This document shows positions 26,993-35,732 of a stretch of 64,000 bases of DNA, piece by piece (position 1 is the first letter of the stretch; every line of letters starts with the position of its first letter). Origin of the DNA: Amycolatopsis arida. GTDB taxonomy: Bacteria > Actinomycetota > Actinomycetes > Mycobacteriales > Pseudonocardiaceae. The DNA lies in NCBI RefSeq assembly GCF_900115565.1, contig NZ_FOWW01000006.1:124001-188000 (forward strand), written 5' to 3'. Position numbers and translations under genes: made by a program. Below the pieces are notes generated by a model. The model was not told the DNA's origin. It searched no databases and was given only the letters and a program-made list of their open reading frames with translations.

Positions 26993-28614
26993 GCGCGCCC
27001 GCCACCCCGCCGACCGTCACCGAGCTGCTGCTGGCCCGCCGGGACGACACGCACACCGGGCTGCGCTGGGTGGACACCGATGCCGACCGGGCGTGGTCGT
27101 GGGCCGAGCACGTCCAGGGATGCGCCGAGCATGCGGCGGCGGTACGCGCGCTGCTGCCCGCGGGCGGCCCCCCGCACGTCGGGCTGCTGGCGGACAACGT
27201 GCCGGAGTCCTCCTTCCTGCTGGGCGGGGCCGCGTTCGGCGGCACCGTGCTGGTGGGGCTCAACCCGACCCGCCGGGGCACCGCGCTGGCCAGGGACGTG
27301 CGGCTGGCCGACTGCCGGCTGGTGCTCGCCGACCCGGCCTACGCGCCACTGCTGGCCGGGCTCGACCTCGGTGGCGCCAGGGTGCTCGCCCTGGACGGTC
27401 CGGAGTGGACGGGCGCGCTGGCGGCGCACCGCGGGGCCCCGGTCGAGCCGGTGGCCGCGCGGCCGGACGACCTGCTGATGCTGATCTTCACGTCGGGCAC
27501 CAGCGGCGACCCCAAGGCCGTCCGCTGCACGCACGCCAAGGTCGCCTTCCCCGGCCACATGCTCGCCGAGCGGTTCGGGCTGTCCACCCGGGACGTGGTG
27601 TACGTGGCGATGCCGATGTTCCACTCCAACGCCGTGATGGCCGGCTGGTCGGTCGGCCTCGCCGCGGGTGCCACGATCGCGCTGCGCCGGCGGTTCTCGG
27701 CGTCGGCGTTCCTCGCCGATGTCCGCAGGGTCGGCGCCACCTACGCCAACTACGTCGGCACCCCGCTGTCCTACGTGCTCGCCACACCGCCGGGGCCGGA
27801 CGACGCGGACAACCCGCTGCGGCTGGTCTACGGCAACGAGGGCGCCGAGGCGGACCTGACCGCGTTCGCCGAGCGGTTCGGCTGCCACGTGGTCGACGCG
27901 TTCGGCTCCACCGAGGGCGGCGTCGGCTTCGCCCGCACCCCGGACACCCCGCCCGGCTCGCTGGGCCGGCTCGTCGACGGCGTGGCGGTGGTGCATCCGG
28001 AGACCGGCCGGCCCTGCCCGCCGGCGGAGTTCGGCCCGGACGGCACGCTGCGCAACGCCGAGGAGGCGGTGGGCGAGCTGGTCAACACCACCGGGCCGGG
28101 CTGGTTCGCCGGCTACTACGGCGACCCGGCCGCGGAGGCCGAGCGGCTGCGTGACGGCCGATACCACACCGGTGACCTGGCCTACCTGGACGCTGACGGG
28201 TTCTGCTACTTCGCCGGCCGGCTCGGCGACTGGCTCCGGGTCGGCGGGGAGAACCTGGGCACCGCGCCGATCGAGCGGGTGCTGCTGCGGCACCCCGCGG
28301 TGGCCGAGGCGGCCGTGTACGGGGTGCCGGACCCGTCCGGGATCGGCGACGCGGTCATGGTGGCGCTGGTGCTCGACGGGCCGCTGCCCCCGGAGGCGTT
28401 CGGGGAGTTCCTCGCCGCGCAGCGCGACCTGGGACCGCGGCAGTGGCCGCGGTACGTGCGGATCGCCACCGAGCTGCCCCGCACGCCGACGTACAAGGTG
28501 CGCAAGCGGGCGCTGGCCGCCGAGGGAACCGGCTGCGCCGACCCGGTGTGGCACCGCGCCGGGCCGGAACCGGTCTACGCGCCGCTGGTCTCCGCCACGG
28601 GCGGAGCGGGTTAG
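26989..28614 (+). CDS. fadD17: Acyl-CoA synthetase, FadD17-like
   Basis: ANL-superfamily ligase that activates a carboxylate to its CoA thioester through an acyl-AMP. The 541-residue protein shows LIFTSGTSGDPKAV at about 165-178, the YGNEGAE and DAFGSTEGGVGF segments, YHTGDLAYLDADGFCYFAGR and the C-terminal lysine motif PTYKVRKR. FadD17 of M. tuberculosis activates steroids with shortened side chains, and its gene is also directly after fadE27. The ATG overlaps the fadE27 stop. Its own stop overlaps that of the convergent GNAT fusion gene (TTAG). Confidence 0.85.
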   Translation: MSAPATPPTVTELLLARRDDTHTGLRWVDTDADRAWSWAEHVQGCAEHAAAVRALLPAGGPPHVGLLADNVPESSFLLGGAAFGGTVLVGLNPTRRGTALARDVRLADCRLVLADPAYAPLLAGLDLGGARVLALDGPEWTGALAAHRGAPVEPVAARPDDLLMLIFTSGTSGDPKAVRCTHAKVAFPGHMLAERFGLSTRDVVYVAMPMFHSNAVMAGWSVGLAAGATIALRRRFSASAFLADVRRVGATYANYVGTPLSYVLATPPGPDDADNPLRLVYGNEGAEADLTAFAERFGCHVVDAFGSTEGGVGFARTPDTPPGSLGRLVDGVAVVHPETGRPCPPAEFGPDGTLRNAEEAVGELVNTTGPGWFAGYYGDPAAEAERLRDGRYHTGDLAYLDADGFCYFAGRLGDWLRVGGENLGTAPIERVLLRHPAVAEAAVYGVPDPSGIGDAVMVALVLDGPLPPEAFGEFLAAQRDLGPRQWPRYVRIATELPRTPTYKVRKRALAAEGTGCADPVWHRAGPEPVYAPLVSATGGAG

Positions 28615-31322
28615 TCCGGCGCGGGAATGGGTCGTAGCCGCCGGGGCCCGGTGTCCGGCCGGGACGGCGGCGGGCCCAGCACCACCCGCGCGTTGGCCAC
28701 GAACGCGCCCTTCGGCGAGGCGAGCACCGGCTCCAGGGCGAGCGAGCGCACCTCCGGGTTGTCCTCGGCCAACGCGGCGACCCGCAGCACGAGCCGCTCC
28801 AGCGCGGCGAGGTCGGCCGGCTCGTCGCCGCGGTAGCCGGTGAGCAGCGGCGCGCTGCGCGGCTCCCGCACCAGCGTCGCGGCGTCCACGTCGGTCAGCG
28901 GCACGGCGCGGTAGGCCCGGTCGCCGAGCAGCGTGCTGGCCAGCCCGGACAGGCCGAACGACACGAGCGTGCCGAACGAGGGGTCGTCCTGCAGGCCGAT
29001 CGCGCAGGACAGCCCCTTCGGCGCCATCCGCTGCACGTACACCTCGTCCTCGCCGGAGACCTCCCGCAGGTCGCGGTAGCTGGTGCGCACCGAGTCCGGT
29101 GACGTCAGGTCGAGCCGCACGCCCACCAGGTCGGCCCGGCCGCGCAGCCGCTCGTCCACCGACTTCAGCGCCACCGGGTAGCCCAACTCGCCGGCGGCGG
29201 CGACCGCGGTCTCGGCGTCGGCCACCACCCGGAACGGCACGATCTCGATGCCGTAGCACTCCAGCAGCCGGACCACGTCGTCGTCCTCCAACACCGTGGT
29301 CCCGCCGCCGGCGGGCTCCACCAGCTCCCGGACGATCGCCTGCGCACGGGCCGGGTGCAGCTCGGCGGGACGCACCAGGCTGCCCTGCGGCCGCTGCCGC
29401 CACGCGGCGTACCGGATCACCCTCGCCAGCGCGTTCACCGCCCGCTCCGGACTGGGGTAGGACGGGATCGAGCCGCGGGTCGGGGCACCGTCGTCGTCGA
29501 GCACCGCCAGCTCCGCCGGCACACCCTCCGCGGCGAGGAACGTGGACACGATCGGCTTCTCCCCCTGCCGCCCGGTCTCGACGACGGCCTCCCGCAGCGC
29601 CCGCGCGTAGCTGGTGCCGGGGATCGCCACCGGGGGCACGAACACCACGACCAGCGCGTCGACGTCCGGGGAGCTGAGCGCCTCGCCGACGGCCGCGGCG
29701 AACTCCTCAGGGCCGGCCTGCGGGCCCACGTCCACCGGGTCGATGCCCAGCCGCAGGCCCTGCGCCCGCGCGGTGTCGGCGGCGAGCAGGCCGATGGCGC
29801 TGGAGTTGCCCACGATGCCCACCCGCGAGCCCGCGGGAAGCGGCTGGTGGGCGAACACCAACGCGGTGTCGAAGAGCTGGGCGAGGGTGTCCACCCTGAT
29901 CACGCCGGCCTGCTCGAACAGCGCCTGCACGCTCGACTCGTCGACCTCGGCGGAGGTGGCGGCCAGCTGCGGACGCACCGCGTGCCGGCCGGACTTCACC
30001 GCGACGATCGGCTTGTTGCGGCCGAGCCGGCGGGCCAACCGGGCGAACTTGCGCGGGTTGCCGAACGACTCGAGGTACAACAGCACCAGGTCGGTGTTCG
30101 GGTCGCTCTCCCAGTACTGCAGCAGGTCGTTGCCGGAGACGTCGGCGCGGTTGCCGGCGGAGACGAAGGTGGACAGGCCGAGCCCGCGGGCCTCGGCGTC
30201 GGCGAGGATCGCGATGCCCAGCGCACCGGACTGGCAGAAGAACCCGGTGCGACCCCGCTTGGGCAGCCGCGGCGCCAGCGTCGCGTTGAGCCGCACCGCG
30301 CGGTCGGTGTTCAGCACGCCGAGCGCGTTCGGGCCGACCACCCGCATGCCGTGCGCCCTGGCCTCGCCGACGAGGCGCAGCTCGGCGTGCAACCCGTGCG
30401 GCCCCGCCTCGGCGAACCCGGCGGAGACGATGAGCAGCGTCTTGACGCCCTTCTCCAGCGCGCCGTCGAGCACCGACTCCACCGACTCGGCGGGCACCGC
30501 GACCACGGCGAGGTCCACCGCGTCCGGGATGTCGGTCACCGAGGGGTAGGCGCGCACGCCGCGCACCGACCGGTGCTCCGGGTTGACCGGGTACACCGTG
30601 CCGGCGAAGTCGGCGGACAGCAGGTTGGTGAGCACCGCGTAACCGATCTTGGTGGGGTCGGTGGACGCGCCGATGACCGCCACCGAGCGCGGGTGCAGCA
30701 GGTTGTGCACGCTGCGCGCCTCGGCGGCCTGCTCGCGGGCGCGGGCCACCGCCAGCGACTCCTCGGTGGGGTCGATGTCGAACTCCAGGTGCACCACGCC
30801 CTCCTCGAACGAGCGGGTGACCTGGTAGCCGGCGTCCCGGAACACCCGCACCATCTGGGTGTTCTCGGCGAGCACCTCGGCGACGAACCGGCGCAGGCCG
30901 CGCTCGGAGGCCGCGGCGGCGAGGTGCTCCAACAGGATCGAGCCGAGGCCGCGGCCCTGGTGGGCGTCGTCGACGACGAACGCGACCTCGGCCGAGTCGC
31001 GGTCGCCGAGCCGCTCGTACCGGCCGACCGCGACGATGTCGTCGCCCAGCAGCGCCACGAACGCCACCCGACCGTGGTGGTCGACGACGGAGAACCGCTC
31101 CAGGTCGCGCGCCGGGATGCGCGGGTAGGCGCCGAAGTAGCGGAGGTAGCGGGTGCGCTCGGACAACCGGGCGTGCAGGGCGACCAGTCCGTCGGCGTCG
31201 GAGGGGACGACGGGGCGCAGGTGCACCGTGCCGCCGTCGCTGAGCACGACGTCGGCCTCCCAGTGCCGGGGGTAGTCGTACGGGTCGGTCTTCTCGGTGT
31301 TCTCGGTGTTCTCGCTGGTCAT
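28611..31322 (-). CDS. GNAT acetyltransferase / NDP-forming acyl-CoA ligase-like fusion (Pat-type)
   Basis: A 903-residue cytoplasmic protein. Residues about 20-185 form a GNAT domain with the acetyl-CoA loop VVDDAHQGRGLGSILL. Residues about 205-300 are a CoA-binding domain (SVAVIGASTDPTKIGYAVL), about 310-500 a succinyl-CoA-ligase-like region (FFCQSGALGIAILAD), and about 680-900 an ATP-grasp-like domain. Such fusions act as protein lysine acetyltransferases that often switch off acyl-CoA synthetases. The GNAT is N-terminal here, the reverse of enterobacterial Pat/YfiQ. The N-terminus repeats Glu-Asn-Thr. It lies next to acuC, a candidate opposing deacetylase, suggesting a modification pair. 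Confidence 0.85.
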   Translation of the reverse strand: MTSENTENTEKTDPYDYPRHWEADVVLSDGGTVHLRPVVPSDADGLVALHARLSERTRYLRYFGAYPRIPARDLERFSVVDHHGRVAFVALLGDDIVAVGRYERLGDRDSAEVAFVVDDAHQGRGLGSILLEHLAAAASERGLRRFVAEVLAENTQMVRVFRDAGYQVTRSFEEGVVHLEFDIDPTEESLAVARAREQAAEARSVHNLLHPRSVAVIGASTDPTKIGYAVLTNLLSADFAGTVYPVNPEHRSVRGVRAYPSVTDIPDAVDLAVVAVPAESVESVLDGALEKGVKTLLIVSAGFAEAGPHGLHAELRLVGEARAHGMRVVGPNALGVLNTDRAVRLNATLAPRLPKRGRTGFFCQSGALGIAILADAEARGLGLSTFVSAGNRADVSGNDLLQYWESDPNTDLVLLYLESFGNPRKFARLARRLGRNKPIVAVKSGRHAVRPQLAATSAEVDESSVQALFEQAGVIRVDTLAQLFDTALVFAHQPLPAGSRVGIVGNSSAIGLLAADTARAQGLRLGIDPVDVGPQAGPEEFAAAVGEALSSPDVDALVVVFVPPVAIPGTSYARALREAVVETGRQGEKPIVSTFLAAEGVPAELAVLDDDGAPTRGSIPSYPSPERAVNALARVIRYAAWRQRPQGSLVRPAELHPARAQAIVRELVEPAGGGTTVLEDDDVVRLLECYGIEIVPFRVVADAETAVAAAGELGYPVALKSVDERLRGRADLVGVRLDLTSPDSVRTSYRDLREVSGEDEVYVQRMAPKGLSCAIGLQDDPSFGTLVSFGLSGLASTLLGDRAYRAVPLTDVDAATLVREPRSAPLLTGYRGDEPADLAALERLVLRVAALAEDNPEVRSLALEPVLASPKGAFVANARVVLGPPPSRPDTGPRRLRPIPAPD

Positions 31323-31337
31323 CGCGCGGCCTCCCGC

Positions 31338-32507
31338 TCAGTCCCTGGGGTCGTCCGGGTCCAGCCCGTGCAGGGGGAAGACGGCGCGGCGGGTGTCGCG
31401 GATGGCGACGTCGACCGGCTCGTCCACGCCGTCGCCCCACGGGCGGTAGTCCGTGGGGCGGCCGTCGGTCATCGCGGCCGGCAGCTCGGCCGACGGCGCG
31501 GCGCGCAGGACGTCGTTGACCCACGTCAGGGGCAGCGGGGTGTCCGGCGGGACGTCACGGTCGAGCACGGTGGCGATCAGGTGGGTCCACGAGCGGGGCA
31601 CGACGCGGATCAGCTGGTAGCCACCGCCGCCGACGGCCAGCCAGCGGCCGCCGGCGTGCTTCTCGGCGAGCTCGCGCAGGGTGCGGTAGATGGCGCGGTG
31701 GCCGTCGACGGAGAGGGCGAGGTCGGCCAGCGGGTCCTCCTCGTGGGAGTCCACGCCGCACTGGGTGACCAACACCTGCGGGCGGAACTCGGCGAGCAGG
31801 GCGGGGACGACGGCGGAGAAGGCACGCAGCCAGCCGGGGTCGCGGGTTCCCGGTGGGAGGGGGATGTTCACCGAGCTGCCCTCGGCGCCGGCGGCGCCGA
31901 CCTCGCTGGCGTAGCCGGTGCCCGGCCACAGGGTGAAGGGGTGCTGGTGCAGGGAGATGGTGAGCACCCGTGGGTCGGTGTAGAAGGCGGCCTGCACGCC
32001 GTCGCCGTGGTGCACGTCGGTGTCCACATAGGCCACCCGGTCGAAGCCGTGGTCGAGCAGCCAGTCGATGGCGATCGCGCAGTCGTTGTAGACGCAGAAG
32101 CCGGCGGCGCGGTCGCGCATGGCGTGGTGGAGGCCGCCGGCGATGTTGACCACCCGGGTGGACTCGCCGGCGGCCAGCCGGCGGGCGGCGAGCAGGGTGG
32201 AACCGACGACCAGCGCGGACGACTCGTGCATGCCGGCGAAGACCGGGTTGTCCTCGGTGCCGAGGCCGTGAGCCAGCTCGGCGCCGGTCATCGGGGCGCG
32301 CTTGACGGCCTCCAGGTACTCGGGGCTGTGTGCCCGGTGGAGCTCCTCCTCGATGGCCGGCTCCGGGACGAGCAGCGGGACGTCGGCGAGCACCCCCAGC
32401 TCGGTGGCGAGGCGGATGGTGAGCTCCAGCCGCACCGGGTTGAACGGGTGGTCGCCGCCGAGGTCGTACGCCAGCAGTGCGGGATCCCAGACGACGGAGG
32501 CAGGCAT
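31338..32507 (-). CDS. acuC: AcuC-like acetoin utilisation / histone deacetylase family protein
   Basis: A 389-residue member of the class I histone-deacetylase fold, a zinc amidohydrolase acting on acetyl-lysine. Metal and active-site segments are visible: IAGGLHHAMRDRAAGFCVYND, YVDTDVHHGDGVQ, LSLH-type TISLHQHPFTLWPGTG, and AVGGGGYQ. AcuC proteins deacetylate acetyl-CoA synthetase in Bacillus, and here the gene is 15 bases upstream of the GNAT/ligase fusion, in the same orientation. The ATG at 32507 starts MPASVVWDPALLAYD, as expected for the family. Confidence 0.9.
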   Translation of the reverse strand: MPASVVWDPALLAYDLGGDHPFNPVRLELTIRLATELGVLADVPLLVPEPAIEEELHRAHSPEYLEAVKRAPMTGAELAHGLGTEDNPVFAGMHESSALVVGSTLLAARRLAAGESTRVVNIAGGLHHAMRDRAAGFCVYNDCAIAIDWLLDHGFDRVAYVDTDVHHGDGVQAAFYTDPRVLTISLHQHPFTLWPGTGYASEVGAAGAEGSSVNIPLPPGTRDPGWLRAFSAVVPALLAEFRPQVLVTQCGVDSHEEDPLADLALSVDGHRAIYRTLRELAEKHAGGRWLAVGGGGYQLIRVVPRSWTHLIATVLDRDVPPDTPLPLTWVNDVLRAAPSAELPAAMTDGRPTDYRPWGDGVDEPVDVAIRDTRRAVFPLHGLDPDDPRD

Positions 32508-32585
32508 AACGGAAAGCGTAGCCCGCCCCCGCGCCCCCCGATGATCGCCGACACCCGCCCCATGCAGTTCGAGGTCGCCACCCCC

Positions 32586-32806
32586 ATCGCCGTGTTGGCC
32601 GCCCGCGTCGCTGTGTTGGCCACCTGCGTCGCTGTGCTGGCCGCCCACATCGCTGTGTTGGCCGCCCGCGTCAGCGTGTTCACCACCCTCGTCGCCGCGT
32701 TGGCCGCGTTGGCCGCCCGCGTCGGTATCGGCCGGCGGTGGCGTCGTGTTCCCCGCCCGCATCGGCGTATCGACCACGGGCATCGTCGGCGTGTTGGCCC
32801 GGCGGC
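32586..32806. repeat. Degenerate 21-bp tandem repeat array
   Basis: At 32589-32723 there are about 6.4 copies of a 21-bp unit of the form GCTGTGTTGGCCGCCCGCGTC. Clear copies begin at 32589, 32610, 32631, 32652 and 32673, and weaker copies continue to about 32806. The period is a multiple of three, so every frame is open, giving a seven-residue repeat on either strand. There is no convincing start or ribosome binding site. It lies upstream of acuC, and I regard it as non-coding. Confidence 0.75.
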
Positions 32807-32877
32807 GCCGACGCAGGGGCGGTTCGTGGCATCCCCCGGTTCGCGCCGATGCCGGAGCAGGCCGACCGCGCAACGCC

Positions 32878-32936
32878 AACGCGGCGACGCGAAGGGCGAA
32901 CACGGCGACGGGAACGGCGAACACGCGGGCGACACT
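32878..32936. repeat. Inverted satellite of the 21-bp repeat
   Basis: About 2.8 copies of a 21-bp unit, AACACGGCGACGGGAACGGCG at 32899-32919 with neighbours at 32878 and 32920. The reverse complement of the main array unit agrees at about 16 of 21 positions, so this is the same family in opposite orientation, about 70 bases away. The remaining gap between acuC and the sulfurtransferase (to 33043) shows nothing recognisable. Confidence 0.55.
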
Positions 32937-33043
32937 CCTGCGCGGGCCGTTCCCGCTCGGCAGGCGCCGTCGTGTCGAGAGCGCGGCCGTGCGGCACCCG
33001 CGGCATCGCGCCCGTCGTGCGACGCCCTGGGGGTGTGGTGTGG

Positions 33044-33892
33044 TCAGCCGGGGGCGTCGCCGGTGGCGACCGGACGGTCGGGGTCGGCCGACCAGTTCGA
33101 CCAGGAGCCCGCGTACAGCGCCGCGGGCTCGGGCCGGCCGGCGGCCTCGAGCGCGAGGACCACGGAGCAGGCGGTGACCCCGGAGCCGCAGTACGCGCCG
33201 ACCGGCACGTCCGGGCGCGCGTCCAGCGCCGCGAAGTGCTCGGCCAGTTCGGCTGGCGAGCGCCACCGGCCGCCCGGCCCGAGGTGGGCGGTGAACGGGG
33301 CGTTACGGGCACCGGGGACGTGCCCGGCGCGGGGGTCGACGGGCTCGGTCCGGCCGGTGTACCGCTCGGGGGCGCGGGCGTCGAGCAGCACGCCGGCGCG
33401 GGCCAGCGCGGCCGCACCGTCGGCGTCGAGCACGGGCATGGCGCCGGGCCGGACCTCGATGTCGCCGCGGGCGGGCTCGGGGACCTCGTCGGTGACCGGC
33501 CGGCCCTCGGCGACCCATGCGGCGTATCCACCGTCGAGCACCGCCACCTCGGGGTGGCCGGCCCAGCGCAGCAGCCACCACGCGCGGGCCGCCACCGAGC
33601 CGTCGCCGTCGTCATAGGCCACCACCGGGTGACCGCGGCGTACCCCGGCCGCCCGGAGCGCCTCCTGCAGCCGTGCCGGGTCGGGGAGCGGGTGCCGGCC
33701 GGCGGGACCGGGCGGGCCGGCCAGCTGGGTGTCGAGGTCGACGAACACCGCGCCGGGAAGGTGGGCCTCCCGGTAGGAGTCGACGCCGGGCGGGCCGGCC
33801 AGCCGCCACCGCACGTCGAGCAGCACCGGTCGGCGCTCGGAGACGTCGTCGAGCCGCGCGGCGAGCGCCGCCGTCGAGATCAACGGAGCCAT
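33044..33892 (-). CDS. sseA: Thiosulfate / 3-mercaptopyruvate sulfurtransferase
   Basis: A 282-residue protein with two rhodanese domains. The N-terminal domain is inactive-type (VLLDVRWRLAGPPG, AYDDGDGSVAARAWW), and the C-terminal domain has the active-site loop YCGSGVTACSVVLALE. The CGSGVTA loop is typical of 3-mercaptopyruvate sulfurtransferases. Cytoplasmic sulfur transfer and cyanide or thiol detoxification are the usual roles. The ATG at 33892 has GGAGG eight bases upstream; the frame upstream is non-homologous. It stands alone, flanked by two repeat islands. Confidence 0.9.
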   Translation of the reverse strand: MAPLISTAALAARLDDVSERRPVLLDVRWRLAGPPGVDSYREAHLPGAVFVDLDTQLAGPPGPAGRHPLPDPARLQEALRAAGVRRGHPVVAYDDGDGSVAARAWWLLRWAGHPEVAVLDGGYAAWVAEGRPVTDEVPEPARGDIEVRPGAMPVLDADGAAALARAGVLLDARAPERYTGRTEPVDPRAGHVPGARNAPFTAHLGPGGRWRSPAELAEHFAALDARPDVPVGAYCGSGVTACSVVLALEAAGRPEPAALYAGSWSNWSADPDRPVATGDAPG

Positions 33893-34406
33893 CCTGACAT
33901 CCTCCACATCGGACCAGCGGGAGCGGAGCGCGTCGCCACGGTGGACGCTACTCGACCTGGCGCACCATGGCCCACACCGCCACCCGCGGGCCGCCGCGTC
34001 GTCCGTGGGAGGGACAGGGGACAACACCGCGGTGGTTGACCCCGCCCACTACTGAGGGAACCGAACGCCGCACCACACGGCGACCGGACGTACAAGACGC
34101 GGTCGCCGACGCACGCAGCACGGAGCCCCCTGGCCCCCCGACCGTCACGTGAGCCCCGCCGCTCCGAGCGGCACGCGACCTGCCCGCTCCGCGGTCCCAC
34201 GCGGCCGGAACAAGCCCTGTCCCGGGTACCAGCGACACCCACCCCGGCACCGCCGTGTCACCGGTGCCGAGCGGCAGGTGTTGGCAGTCGCCAGGGCGCG
34301 GAGACACCGTCGTCCTGCCCGGCACGCCCCTGGCCGGCACCGCCGACCCGGCACGCCCGCACGACCGGCACTTCGGCACTCCGCCGAGCACGCCTCGGGC
34401 AGGGCG
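33893..34406. other. Gene-free stretch upstream of sseA and ideR
   Basis: No gene is supported. Open frames here are high-GC artefacts without ribosome binding sites or recognisable domains. Sequence from about 34030 has loose similarity to the 85-bp repeats that follow (phrases such as GTCACC and CGCCCCTGGCC), suggesting more decayed copies, but no regular period could be fixed by eye. Confidence 0.4.
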
Positions 34407-34741
34407 GGTCACCAGCCACCCGACTCGCGATCCCTACCCCACCTCCGGGACAGAACCTCGGCGTCGCGTCCCCCACACCCCAGGAACGCCAGCTCACCAG
34501 CTACCCGACCCGCGATCCCTACCCGGTTGCCGTGGCAGAACCTCGGCGTCGCGTCCCCCGCTCGCCTGGCCGGCCAGGTCACCAGCGGCCGAAGCCCCCC
34601 TCGACACCTCCACGCGCACCGACTCGACATCCCACCCCGGCATGCCCACGGCACCGCGTCACCAGCGCCCCAACCCGCGACTCGCCGTTGCCCACCTCCG
34701 CGGCCAGTGCCTCGACCTCGCGTCCCCGCACGCCTGGCGTG
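34407..34741. repeat. Tandem 83-85-bp degenerate repeats
   Basis: Units at 34407-34491 and 34492-34576 are each 85 bases and about 80% identical by eye, both containing GCGATCCCTACCC and GAACCTCGGCGTCGCGTCC. A third (34577-about 34657) and fourth (to 34741) are more diverged but start with the same GTCACCAGC and the fourth keeps CTCGACCTCGCGTCC. There are no unique spacers, so this is not a CRISPR array. A possible fifth copy runs on to about 34825. It lies upstream of ideR. Confidence 0.65.
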
Positions 34742-35026
34742 ACAGTTCCTCAGCGCTCGACGCGCGACCCTCGCGCCCCGCCGTGGCCCACGGCGGCGTT
34801 CGGAGGGTGGCCCGCGTGCTCCCGCCGGTGTCGATGTCCCGGGCGGTCGATGCCCGCGACCGGCCACGCGTCGGCCCGTTCCTGGCCGCCACGCCGGCGC
34901 CGCCGGGGACCACCCGCCTCAGTGGAATCACGCAGCGTGCCGGTCAGCGGGCATGGTTTTCCCCCTCACCTGCCAATTCCGTCGGGACCAGTGACTACCA
35001 TGGATAACGCGGACGAAGGGGACAGC

Positions 35027-35719
35027 GTGAACGATCTCATCGACACCACCGAGATGTACCTGCGGACCATCTTCGAGCTCGAAGAGGAGGGTGTCGTGCC
35101 GCTGCGCGCGCGCATCGCGGAGCGCCTGCAGCAGAGCGGCCCCACCGTGAGTCAGACGGTCGCCAGGATGGAGCGGGACGGTCTGGTGGTGGTGGCCGAC
35201 GACCGGCATCTGCAACTCACCGAGCACGGTCGCGACCTCGCCGTCGCCGTGATGCGCAAGCACCGCCTCGCCGAGCGCCTGCTGGTCGATGTGATCGGGC
35301 TGGAGTGGGAGCACGTGCACAACGAGGCGTGCCGGTGGGAGCACGTGATGAGCGAGGCGGTGGAGCGCAAGCTGGTGAAGCTGCTGGGTCACCCCACCAC
35401 GTCCCCGTACGGCAACCCCATTCCCGGGCTGGACAAACTCGACGCGGGCGAGCCGGCCCCGCCCGCCGAGGCGGACCTGATTCGGCTCGACGAGTTCGCG
35501 CGGACCGGCGGGGGCACCGTCGAGGTGCGCCGCATCGCCGAGCACGTGCAGCTGGACGAGTCGCTGATGACCGAGCTGAAGTCGGTCGGTGTGGTGCCGG
35601 GGGCGACGGTCAAGGTCGGCAAGGCCGACGGCGGCTCCAGCGTCGAGATCAGCGGCGAGAACACCAGCATGCGGGTGCCCAACTCGGTGCTGCACGCGGT
35701 ACTCGCCCAGGCGCGGTGA
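35027..35719 (+). CDS. ideR: Iron-dependent transcriptional regulator, IdeR/DtxR family
   Basis: A 230-residue metalloregulator that with Fe(II) represses siderophore and iron-uptake genes. The N-terminal winged helix (DTTEMYLRTIFELEEEGVVP, QQSGPTVSQTVARMERDGL), the dimerisation and metal-binding region (MRKHRLAERLLVDVIGL, CRWEHVMSEAVERKLVKLL, TTSPYGNPIPGL) and a C-terminal SH3-like domain are all present. The metal-site residues in the CRWEH and HRLAE segments look intact. The GTG at 35027 has AGGGG six bases upstream; an in-frame ATG at 35000 is a less likely start. It is followed by galK after 13 bases. Confidence 0.93.
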   Translation: MNDLIDTTEMYLRTIFELEEEGVVPLRARIAERLQQSGPTVSQTVARMERDGLVVVADDRHLQLTEHGRDLAVAVMRKHRLAERLLVDVIGLEWEHVHNEACRWEHVMSEAVERKLVKLLGHPTTSPYGNPIPGLDKLDAGEPAPPAEADLIRLDEFARTGGGTVEVRRIAEHVQLDESLMTELKSVGVVPGATVKVGKADGGSSVEISGENTSMRVPNSVLHAVLAQAR

Positions 35720-35732
35720 GCGCGGCGACGGG

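Noticed and set aside
32586-32806. Protein with hydrophobic heptads (AVLAARV)
   Set aside because: The period of 21 keeps all frames open on both strands, and no start codon with a ribosome binding site precedes it.
29355-33617. A 1420-codon open frame on the plus strand
   Set aside because: It lies opposite the GNAT fusion and acuC genes, is Arg/Gly/His-rich, and shows no domain. It is open only because of third-position GC.
34255-35007. Coding frame over the 85-bp repeats
   Set aside because: Low-complexity Pro/Arg/Thr translation, no ribosome binding site, and it runs across the ideR promoter region.
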